A stretch of 39,302 nt of DNA from Branchiostoma floridae (lineage: Eukaryota > Chordata > Leptocardii > Amphioxiformes > Branchiostomatidae), in NCBI RefSeq assembly GCF_000003815.2, contig NC_049981.1, positions 4,527,347 to 4,566,648 of the forward strand, in the 5' to 3' direction. The notes under the pieces were generated by a model, which worked only from the letters and a program-made list of their open reading frames with translations, was not told the origin of the DNA and searched no databases. Position 1 is the first letter of the stretch. Each line of letters opens with the position of its first letter. The position numbers were made by a program, and so were the translations under genes. Below are positions 32,601-39,302 of the stretch, piece after piece.

Positions 32601-34855
32601 CCGAGTCGACCTGAGTCGGCTAAAAGTCGGCTCAGTGTTCGTGAGCTAACTTCGGCTATGTATAAACTAGGCTTCAGTTGATATTTGTATAGTTGGAGTT
32701 AGGATACCCTTTGAACTCCGTCCAAAATAAATCCAACTCAAATGCACATCGAAAGTTATGAGCCTGACCAAAAACATCCGTGACGGCCACAAGACACGAA
32801 TATCTGGAATTCAGTGAGAAGTTATAAAATACATTAAAATTCCAGGGCATATACAATTGATTTTATGCAGGCGGCATTCCGGATCATTCCGATCAAGGGG
32901 CATTACGAATGCAGTAATATTACAAATTATTTCTGTAAAGTTCTGATAGATAAAAATTATCATTCTGATTACATACTCTTCATTTGCAAACTTGTGCCTG
33001 AAGACTAATAATCAACAAACAGATACGTTAGCGCAAAATGCAAAGAAAACTTCAAAATGCCAAGTACATTAAGACAAGAGTACACTTTGAAGTTCGTATT
33101 AGATAAAGGTTTGCTCAATTGAAAGGTTGTATTTTTTGAAGCCATGAATACATAAGAGTAATTAAAGCATGTAGTCTGCACTGACACTCAGACAAAGGAG
33201 CTGTCACCCCAAACTACCTGTCCCAGGGGGGAACAACAACTGAGCGTACGGTAGAAAGGTTACAAAATGGTCAGTGAAGAAACTCGGGTTTCCCGGGAGC
33301 TGCCCATCCGGTCATCGAAGTAACGCCGGCGGATCGCTGGTTGGCATCGTTTATGGTTGTGACTAGGGCGGTATCTGATCGCCTTCGCGCCCACAACTTT
33401 CGTTCTTGATTAATGAAAACATTCTTGGCAAATGCTTTCGCATTGGTTCGTCTTGCGGCGACCCGAGGATTTCACCTCTCCCGCCGCAATACGAATGCCC
33501 CCGTCCGTCCCTCTTGATCATTACCTCACGTTCCGAAAACCAACGAAATAGAACCGAGGACCTATTCCATTATTCTATGCACTACTATTCAGTCGCCAGG
33601 CCTGCTTTAAACACTCTATTTTTTTTTTCAAAGTAAACGCTCCCGCACCCCGAGGCACTCAGTTAAGAGCACCAAGGAGAATCCGGCGGGGAGGGCCGGG
33701 ACGAGCAGTGACACGCCTCGCGGCGGACCGCAAGCCCGGTCCCAAGATGCAACTACATGAACTACGAGCTTTTCAAACGCAACAACTTTAATATACGCTA
33801 TTGGAGCTGGAATTACCGCGGCTGCTGGCACCAGAATTACCCTCTAATAGATCCTCGTTAAAGGATTTAAAGTGTACCCATTCCAATTACGGGGCCTCGA
33901 AAGAGTCCCGTATTGTTATTTTTCGTCACTACCTCCCCGAGTCGGGAGTGGGTAAAATGCGCGCCTGTGGCATTCAGGTTGGTTCGAGCAGGATTTCGAC
34001 CAAAGTAAAAGTAATTGACTCGTTCATGTTGAACCGAAATGGCGAAGTCTACTGAACATTTCTTTCATTGTTATAAGGGCCTTCATACTAAAACAGGAAT
34101 CAAGCAGAAACAGACGGGATGAAGAATTTGCAAAAAATTCGTGCCACATTCGGGTGGAATTCCATATGGAACTTATATCCCCTTGACAAGAGAAGGTATG
34201 AGCCAAAATGCCGTAGAATACGCGCGGTCGTACGCGTACGTACTGCACTTTGAATACTGTTCGACATTTCTCCAACTTCAATGCAACTCAACAATTTTGA
34301 GCATGACAAAAACATTTAAGAATGGGCAGAAATATCTAGAACACAGTAAGAAGTGCTAGAATGCACTTTGAATACCCAGCAATGTACAAAAAATAGTCAT
34401 TCTGACGGCATTCCGGCTGATTCTGCTTCTCGTGTGAAGGGCCCTCCATTTCGAAGTCTAACTTCTAAAGAGGGGCTTTTCAAATCCTGTTAAAAACGCA
34501 GACGGTGTTGATTTCGATTTTGTGCGTTTTTTTAGTATTTTATTGTCACAACCACGTTACTTCCGTGTGAGGTATTGCTGTATAAAGTTTCAAATTCAAA
34601 TTAGAGAATTGTCCAATCTCCTAAAGTTTTAACACCACGCCCAAATCCCAGTACTGACTGAGACAGGCCGGTGTGACGCGTTACTTTTTCTAAAACCACC
34701 GATTGACAAATGATGAATCGTCTCAACATGTATATTACTCAGTATATAAATTGATAACCTGGTCCCTTTTTTCAGCACATAATACAAAGAAATGAAAAAA
34801 ACTACTTACCCAACAGAAGAAGAGCGACAATTGGCAATCTGCAGCTGCCCGCCAT
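26442..34855 (-). CDS. Secreted tectonin-repeat (tachylectin-1/fish-egg-lectin-like) protein
   Basis: Seven exons join in phase 1 throughout: 34855-34810, 29757-29719, 29146-28916, 28257-28126, 27780-27550, 27088-26945 and 26749-26442 (376 residues). Exon 1 is a signal peptide, MAGSCRLPIVALLLLG. A 39-base exon follows (HCLIASARSRSA). Exons 3-6 encode six tectonin blades with the hallmark VWGVN and I(Y)YR motifs (GVWGVNKHGMIYYRVG, VVWGVSADDNIYRRTG, AVWGVTSRQRIYRWTG, GVWGVNSAGYIYYRVG, IVWGVNKIGAIYYREG, QVWGVKREGAIYKKMG). The last exon is an acidic coiled tail with four RELEDMEEDA-type repeats. Tectonin propellers of tachylectin-1, plasma and egg lectins bind LPS or glycans and act in innate recognition; that role is inferred here. 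The exon pattern 231-132-231-144 bases points to duplication of a three-blade unit. The 39-base exon is the least certain, although the gene would also splice in frame without it. Confidence 0.88.
26455..26690 (-). repeat. Coding minisatellite in the acidic tail
   Basis: About four copies of a roughly 57-63-base unit encode RELED(M/I)(E/G)EDA plus a variable linker. The length is kept in multiples of three. Confidence 0.85.
28258..28915 (-). other. Tectonin gene intron
   Basis: Intron of 658 bases between the first two-blade exon and the first single-blade exon. No other gene is supported in it. Confidence 0.8.
29510..29624 (+). repeat. (GA)n / (GATA)-containing microsatellite
   Basis: Long GA tract with GATA and GAAA interruptions inside the tectonin intron between 29147 and 29718. 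Confidence 0.97.
30014..31735 (+). mobile_element. CR1/L2-clade non-LTR retrotransposon, 5'-truncated
   Basis: The copy starts in the endonuclease-RT linker and ends with a short 3' untranslated region and an (ATG)n tail (about 31713-31728), the kind of simple-repeat 3' end seen in L2/CR1-type elements. The endonuclease domain is missing, as usual after incomplete reverse transcription. Confidence 0.8.
30017..31654 (+). CDS. Reverse transcriptase (CR1/L2-like), C-terminal part of ORF2
   Basis: The frame is open from 30017 (after a TGA at 30014) to the stop ending at 31654, without internal stops or frameshifts. The first residues (DPKEKADALGAQFESVFTRE) are family linker rather than a true start, and 30074 is only a possible GTG. 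RT motifs follow in order: GPDGIPPRLLK, APIFKKGD with YRPVSLTS, HGFRKGLSC, AVLDFSKAFDTV, VPQGTVLGPLLFLLYINDLP, the catalytic LFADDCLIY, LGVQLSDDL, then the thumb and C-terminal region ending WNSLPGAVV and FRAR. It copies its own RNA at a nicked target in the intact family. The clean frame suggests recent insertion into the first tectonin intron. Confidence 0.93.
   Translation, partial: NVQRDPKEKADALGAQFESVFTREDKTTVPTLGEPKAPTIPSLNITVEGVAKQLSCLNPSKATGPDGIPPRLLKTVAEQIAPILQVIFSQSISTGDVPEDWRTANIAPIFKKGDRTLPANYRPVSLTSVCGKVLEHIVHSHMMKHLDTHGILSPAQHGFRKGLSCESQLVLTLQDLAKNMDQNKQVNAAVLDFSKAFDTVPHERLLSKLEHYGISGLLQSWLRAFLTERTQRVVFDGGTSKAVKVTSGVPQGTVLGPLLFLLYINDLPDSVDSHVRLFADDCLIYRTISKPSDAQDLQSDLDALTEWQNRWLMSFNPSKCHILHITRKKHPILTQYSLCGEALTGVKSHPYLGVQLSDDLRWDTHINHATSKAGKVLGVIRRNLTHCPSRVKATCYKALVRPHLEYSATVWDPYTNKGIQAVEAVQRRAARVTLNDYRQTSSVTQMLNDLQWRPLSERRRNARLTFFYKLVNNKINIDTQNLLIPTQGRTRGSHQHKYKPIFARTDTYKYSYFPRTIPEWNSLPGAVVSAPTVESFRARQEGCPP
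32344..32582. mobile_element. 239-bp MITE
   Basis: Terminal inverted repeats CCCCCTTTCCACTAGACGGCG and its complement (one-base indel) extend inward through a GCGC-rich imperfect pairing. It has no coding capacity and is nested in the right part of the foldback element. Confidence 0.85.
32690..32925 (+). mobile_element. MITE-like fragment, left copy flanking the 18S pseudogene
   Basis: TTATGAGCCTGACCAAAAACAT, GGAATTCAGTGAGAAGT and GGCGGCATTCCGG align in order and orientation with 34296-34415. Only the inner and right part is retained. Confidence 0.55.
32926..33281. other. Unassigned DNA
   Basis: No supported gene. It lies between a MITE-like fragment and the rRNA-derived segment. Confidence 0.4.
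33282..33967 (-). pseudogene. 18S rRNA pseudogene fragment
   Basis: On the minus strand this segment is a contiguous ~680-base internal piece of small-subunit rRNA. It spans the region from the CAGGCGCGC block through the universal GCAGCCGCGGTAATTCCAGC (about 33810-33830), the V4 region, and AAAGCATTTGCCAAGAATG to the GTATCTGATC and GGGAAACC blocks. Many changes fall in otherwise near-invariant positions (for example around 33310-33400 and 33755-33785). Homology stops abruptly near 33967 and near 33282, and no 5.8S or 28S sequence is present. It is therefore a decayed inserted fragment rather than part of a ribosomal array. Confidence 0.9.
34080..34446 (+). mobile_element. MITE-like element, right copy flanking the 18S pseudogene
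   Basis: Ends AGGGCCTTCATAC (34077 on) and GTGTGAAGGGCCCT (34433-34446) form imperfect terminal inverted repeats. The interior matches 32690-32925. There is no coding capacity. Similar GCGAAGTCTA and CGAAGTCTA strings lie outside the two ends (34049 and 34455) and might be remnants of a target duplication. Confidence 0.5.
34447..34809 (-). other. Tectonin intron 1, promoter-proximal part
   Basis: No separate gene. This is the end of the large first intron next to the signal-peptide exon donor (GTAAGT). Confidence 0.6.
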
Positions 34856-34902
34856 CTTGAGCAGTTTCGGAGTGAATGACCATTCAGTTTTGAGTCTCAG
34901 CG

Positions 34903-34910
34903 TTTATAAA
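34903..34910 (-). promoter_or_regulatory. TATA box of the tectonin gene
   Basis: TTTATAAA on the minus strand, 48 bases before the ATG at 34855. That distance fits a start site near 34880 and a short leader. Confidence 0.65.
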
Positions 34911-34929
34911 GTCACCATGGATTGTCTGT

Positions 34930-35766
34930 TAATAGGAAATGCTGTCTGTTGAAGGGAGTGGTACCTCATTAGCATAAAAGAGTTGATAATTATGGTGATG
35001 AAAGGGTTGTCTGACCAGTTTTTATAATGAATGAATGAAGACCTTTATTAGCTATGGTCGGTATGTCAAAACGCTTGAGAAATGTAAACTTCTCAGTGCT
35101 ACCCATGTGTCTAAAGTGAGGGAATCTACTTTCTATGTGTGAAGTGTGTGAAGCAAGGACGTTATACAACGGATAAATATGTGGTAATGTGTTTCACGGA
35201 TAATCATCGTATTATTTTCTTCCTCTCTTACTCTGCATTCTGAATAAAAAGAATTATGGATTATAGATGAAGATTATAGATATCGCCACCTGTTGATAAA
35301 GATGGCTTCTTCATGAGATACCAATCAATCAATCAATCAACCATACACAGACAATATTTGACAAAGTCGCATTGTGCTACCCGTCAATCACGACTGATCT
35401 GAATCCCTTTGAGAGTATGTAATTAAGATTCCGTTCATACTGTCGATGCAGAACTGTGCCTCAGGCTTGGGAGGGTCTTACAAGGATATTTTTTCGCAGT
35501 TTGCACTGTTAACAAAACTGCTGATATGGACTGAAATATGTTGAAAATTGAAATTGATGTTTTGTCAGGTCAAACTCATAAATATTTTTGTTGAGTTTTC
35601 GTTTGGCACTACATAACCACACAGGCAGGTGCACACAGGACAGTACCAAACCCTGCCTGCCACATAGAAAATATTTTTGGTGGTGACCTTTTCCCCACCT
35701 TTGCAACGTTGAAGATTCAAACTGAAGTCATTTAATTGTGCGTTCAACACAACAACTCAGTAATAC
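34930..35766. other. Unassigned DNA upstream of the tectonin gene
   Basis: Contains short simple repeats, (GAAT)n at about 35028 and (AATC)n at about 35322, and a GACCTTTATT motif. The string TTGTCTGACCAG at about 35007 recurs at 35897, part of a local duplication. No gene seen. Confidence 0.45.
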
Positions 35767-35850
35767 CCAACAGAAGAAGATTGCAAGAAAAGGTGCCCGC
35801 CCGCCATTTTGAGCAGGCTCGGAGTAATTATAAATGACCAGTTCTCAACC
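35767..35850 (-). pseudogene. Relic copy of the tectonin first exon and leader
   Basis: On the minus strand the ATG at 35807 starts MAGGHLFLQSSSV and ends at CTGTTGG|GTATTA. It parallels the functional exon (ATGGCGGGC at the start, CTTCTTCTGTTGG|GTAAGT at the end) but is five bases shorter, so its phase no longer fits a phase-1 exon. The leader GAGCCTGCTCAAA before the ATG is shared too. The TATA equivalent is weakened. Confidence 0.65.
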
Positions 35851-36009
35851 CCTGTGCTTCAGATGTCGCCTCGAGCTGTTAATTAGATAGAAAAAATTGT
35901 CTGACCAGATTCTAATCACAGATCATCAAAGATGGCGTCCGGAAATTCAATTTTTCTTCCTGTCAGCAAACAAGAAACTTCTAGAGCTCTTTCCCCAGAG
36001 ACTGAGAAT

Positions 36010-36575
36010 AATATCAAATAATGTTTGTTCGTTTGAACTTTTATTCATTCATGAAAGCTCAAATCGGCCTGCAGGCCGCTTTTCATTGAGGTCATGAGGG
36101 AAGAGGCAAGGGTCAGACAAAGTATATAACAGAGATAAAGTTACATCGTTTTGAGTCCTTATAAGTCCTATACGTCTATATACACAATTTACATTTACAT
36201 ACATACAAAATACATGATAGAAACTGCTACATGATTCAAAGTCCGTTCATTTGGCCGTTCTCATTACTTTAAGAGTCTCTTGAAGGAAGCCAAAGTTGGG
36301 GCTGTGTGTATGTCCGGTGGTAGACTGTTCCAGATGGTGGGTCCACGGTAGGCGATGGCTCTTCTGAAGGGTTCTCGGTGGGGTTTGGGGACAGCAAGTT
36401 GATTGCTTGTGCTTTGCCTGGTTATTCTTGTGCTTTGGTCTCGGCAATAGACAAACATCTGGCGCATGTAGGGTGGGAGTTTGCTGTTAAGAGCTTTGTA
36501 GACGAGTACGGCATTGCAGTATTAATGTGTTGCCTTAATGTCCTTCCAGCCCAGCCTAGAGTGTATTTCGGTTCT
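36010..36575 (-). mobile_element. CR1/L2-like retrotransposon 3' fragment, inactive
   Basis: On the minus strand the frame LGWKDIKATH-stop-YCNAVLVYKALNSK leads to PYMRQMFVYC, IAYRGPTIWNSLPP and FKRLLK with a TAA at 36261-36263. This is the C-terminal end of a CR1/L2-type ORF2. One in-frame TAA near 36533 breaks it, and everything upstream is missing. The 3' untranslated region follows to an AATAAA near 36015-36025. It differs from the copy at 30014 and is from another subfamily. Confidence 0.8.
36172..36240 (+). repeat. Direct repeat, copy 1 (about 65 bp)
   Basis: The segment from GTCTATATACACAATT to GAAACTGCTACATG recurs at about 36581-36645 with only a 3-4-base A-run difference. The first copy lies in the 3' untranslated region of the retroelement fragment and the second just beyond its broken 5' end. 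Confidence 0.85.
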
Positions 36576-36579
36576 TGGT

Positions 36580-36645
36580 GTCTATATACACAATTTACAT
36601 TTACATACATACAAAAAAATACATGATAGAAACTGCTACATGCTG
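36580..36645 (+). repeat. Direct repeat, copy 2 (about 65 bp)
   Basis: Second copy of the segment at 36172-36240, abutting the 5' break of the CR1/L2 fragment. Confidence 0.85.
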
Positions 36646-37419
36646 ACTCTGGTGTCTGCACACTCTCAAAAACATAACCTTCTCCCGCCATTTCCCAATC
36701 ATTATGTCTTTCCGTCGTAATGCCACAGCACGTAAACTTTATGGATAACATCCTATGCAGAGTGCAAAAATAATGAAATGTGTTCAAGAAACAAATGAAT
36801 AACAAATAAATAAACAAGATGCCTTATTTCTCAAAATAGACACCATAAACGTCATATAACAAGATTTGAACCGACAAAACGTGGCATCACAACTAACTAG
36901 ACATCCATTCCTAGTATTAAAGAAGTGAACTAGTGTAGTAAAAGTGATATGATGATATCAAATATGATGATGATGAAAAGTGATACTAGTGTGGTATACT
37001 GGTATCACTTCCTAAGCTGACAACTACATTCATGGTTTCCATATTGATTGCACTTTTTTTGCAACTATTTAACAAGTTTTACAACTATAGTCATGGCTAC
37101 CTTCCCAGTGTAACTTCTACAAGTATGATTATTAGGCTTCAACACATTACATGTTTGCCTATTTTGGTCTATCTGACCATCCCCGACGAGAAAAATTTTT
37201 TTGCTGGAAACAGGCGAAAACTTATTAGCGCGCTAATGTCGAATTCAGTACAGCAGATTTCAAGAGACTTGATGTTACAGACAGATTTGTATATATCTTT
37301 AGATGCCACAAATCCCATAATGCAAAGATAGGCAAACATATCAAAGACTGCTTTGCTATTAGAAAAAATAATGAAACTGATGATTATATTAGCCCAACTC
37401 CGTTGTTATATTATATCAA
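36646..37419. other. Unassigned DNA
   Basis: No supported gene. An imperfect palindrome rich in AGTGATA/TATCACT lies at about 36935-37012. The open frame at 37032-37331 has no recognisable domain. Confidence 0.45.
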
Positions 37420-37545
37420 AGACTTGTGTTAGCCCTCATTATGTTAATTAGGTTGTTAAGACTTATTCTTTATACCTATCTTAGTACTTTGTGTAATATT
37501 CGTTGCCATACTTTGTACCATGTGCAAATGTCGTGCAATAAAGTT
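37420..37545 (+). mobile_element. Possible retroelement 3' untranslated end
   Basis: TTTGTACCATGTGCAAATGTCGTGCAATAAAGTTC carries a consensus AATAAA (37538-37543). It is of the type found at the 3' ends of CR1/Jockey-like elements. No coding part was recognised just upstream, so a host 3' end is possible. Confidence 0.35.
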
Positions 37546-38253
37546 CATGTCATCCATAAAATTTACTTGCTGTATCCAAAGTTAGCTTTATGACCACCGA
37601 TTACTGAAGACAAAGAGTTCCTAAAGAAAATGTATGGTTTCTCTGATAATTGTCATTCAAAATTGAACGTGATTTTCAACGTCAAGAAAGCGATGACAAG
37701 TCCCTTACGTTCACGTTTTGATTCAGTGTCCTATTGTCAGTTTGTGTGGGTGGGGGGGGGGGGTGGTCCCTTGTCATTTTGGTGTCTGCATTTTGTGTGA
37801 AGGTTGGGGAATGGATTTTAGTTCCATGTTACTTTCCCTCTATGTTATTAATATTTTGTCCCTGTTGCACAGATCTACCGTGTTTTCCCCAGACGAGCAA
37901 AAGAAGAAATTTACATCATCGTGGTGTTATGACTACCCAGAAACAGAGACTTCAGTTAACAGATCATTTTGACATCGCTTTCTTGACAACATTTTGCAGT
38001 TCGGGACAGGGAAAACTAGCTATAGAAAGCAGCCCTGGGTTCTACTTCACCAACAGAGGACTAGATACCCATACACTCTGGACACCCAAGTACTTGACAT
38101 ATACAAATAAATGGAATCGATATGGGCATTCAGACATTTAAACGTTAGGCAATTACAGAGCAATGAAAAGCAGGAGACGCTGTAGTTGTTAGGTATGTCC
38201 AGAAGTTTGCTTCTTATAAAAAGCCTAAAATTGACACCACTGGAATTCCAGCT
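37546..38253. other. Unassigned DNA
   Basis: Holds a G tract (about 37749-37763) and an open frame at 37734-38141 whose product resembles nothing I know. It is not called as a gene. Confidence 0.4.
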
Positions 38254-38353
38254 NNNNNNNNNNNNNNNNNNNNNNNNNNNNNNNNNNNNNNNNNNNNNNN
38301 NNNNNNNNNNNNNNNNNNNNNNNNNNNNNNNNNNNNNNNNNNNNNNNNNNNNN
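38254..38353. other. Assembly gap (100 N, probably unknown size)
   Basis: Exactly 100 unknown bases, a conventional placeholder length. Confidence 1.
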
Positions 38354-39302
38354 CAGGTTTGATGTGAAGATTACCATAATTCATGATGCGCACGTACAGG
38401 TAAAGCCGTACATACGTCACCTCGTGACGATCCTACATTCCGGACAACCATAGCCCCAGGGGAGTTCGACTCGTCCGTCAAGAAACGTGCGACCCAACAG
38501 CAAACCAGCAAAGCGTACAAAATTCTCAAACAACTATCACCTTACAGATTAAAAGCGCAGATAATACTCATGTGGCGGTATAATTCGTTGTCTAAACGTT
38601 TCTGTGAGATTTCTGTGAGGCCTGGCGTACGTTTTTGGCGGCATTTGCTTAGCAACGTGGGTAGTAATGTCGTCATTGCCAAGTCGTCTTTGATAAATGT
38701 CATTCATGCTGAAGTAACAGGGGATGGTCAGGAACAGACGTAAATAGAACAGTCCATTTTTCGACGGGGGTATGCAGATGTACAAATTTTTTTTGTTAGG
38801 ATTGTAATGTTTTAGTGCGTCTTGGGGTAAGTAACTTGATGCTGTATGACTGCTTGCGAAACTTACATATTCAATTAAAGGTTGATAATAAGTTCGTTTA
38901 TAAACCATTTGTTCTTTTGTTGTTTACAAACACCCCTGCAAATACGTCACTAAATAGTGATGGTGCTGTCCTACGCACTAGCAGGGACAAGGTTATTTTC
39001 GGGCATTACCTCACGCAAAGCACAGAGGACTATAATTACTAGGCTTGACAGACTCACAGTCAGTCTAGAAAAACCACCACCCAAGTCACACAGTAAGGAA
39101 ACTAACAACCAAACACCAAAGACACACAAAAAAAACTAAAACTTGAAGACAGAGGGACCAAACGGAGGGAGAATGGGGAGCCTGACAGAACATAGTCCGG
39201 TAGGTGGGATTTCTTACATACGCTTTTACATAAAATCAACTGTTAGACTGATTTCAAACGAACCTAAGGAAATCACAGTTGACTAAACCCCCTGTAGTGT
39301 CG
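38354..39302. other. Unassigned DNA to the window end
   Basis: A minus-strand open frame (38908-38549, 119 codons, containing NLYICIPPSKNGLFYLRLF) is the longest. I recognise no domain, splice context or paralogue, so it is only noted as a possible exon. Confidence 0.35.

Larger units (their letters stand above)
29883..32674. mobile_element. Foldback-type DNA element carrying nested insertions
   Basis: AAGCCTAGCTTACGCATAGCCGAA at the left and its complement at 32651-32674 agree at 21 of 24 positions. Interior flanks are rich in repeated CGGCT and GTGTTCGGCT boxes on both sides. A CR1/L2-like retroelement (about 30014-31735) and a 239-bp MITE (32344-32582) lie inside. There is no transposase frame. 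Target duplications could not be fixed. Confidence 0.6.

Noticed and set aside
33282-33967. Functional rDNA unit
   Set aside because: Only an internal 18S piece, with changes in near-invariant positions, abrupt ends and no ITS, 5.8S or 28S sequence.
37734-38141. 135-codon plus-strand frame
   Set aside because: Begins in a G tract, has no recognisable domain, and its composition is not distinct from surrounding DNA.
38549-38908. 119-codon minus-strand frame near the window end
   Set aside because: No domain or splice evidence. It could be an exon of a gene beyond the edge, but this cannot be supported here.

Overview
The window looks like chromosomal DNA from an intron-bearing marine invertebrate, most likely a cephalochordate (Branchiostoma-type amphioxus). 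That is an inference. It rests on GT-AG introns with phase-1 modular exons, AT-rich intergenic DNA, lineage-style lectin and TRIM genes, and a dense mix of Helentron, CR1/L2-like, piggyBac-like and foldback elements. No bacterial operon features are present. Two runs of N (1875-2244 and 38254-38353) are assembly gaps.

Layout. 1-919: end of a non-autonomous piggyBac-like element that abuts a 5'-truncated Helentron (920-5353; HUH Rep, PIF1-type helicase, AP-like endonuclease). 5430-6720: hairpin-rich tandem arrays. 7001-7154: a segment that fits the nested double-pseudoknot fold of an HDV-like self-cleaving ribozyme, followed by two orphan exons (7285-7652). 8763-17463: an H-type lectin neighbourhood. 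A promoter plus signal-peptide exon occurs three times (once on minus, twice on plus) within a large inverted duplication that is interrupted by two 962-bp TTAA-flanked elements. Only the rightmost copy is followed by a coiled-coil exon and an H-type lectin domain exon. 19333-22740: a three-exon TRIM (RING, B-box, coiled coil, NHL propeller) on the minus strand. 22741-26400: mostly unassigned, with a tRNA-like SINE fragment and a 68-75-bp tandem array. 26442-34855: a seven-exon secreted tectonin-repeat lectin on the minus strand with an acidic repetitive tail. Its 5-kb first intron holds a foldback element containing a CR1/L2-like retrotransposon and a MITE, plus a diverged 18S rRNA pseudogene flanked by related MITE-like pieces. 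34930-39302: a relic of the tectonin first exon, a CR1/L2 3' fragment, a retroelement-type 3' end and unassigned DNA.

The three host loci (secreted H-type lectin, TRIM-NHL ubiquitin-ligase candidate, secreted tectonin lectin) are all of kinds commonly tied to innate recognition in invertebrates. They are separate genes and nothing in the sequence shows co-regulation. The strongest unexpected signal is the ribozyme-like fold. Next come the structured Helentron-tail repeats, the repeatedly copied lectin promoter/first-exon module with a paralogous near-empty site, and the 18S pseudogene between two MITE-like copies.
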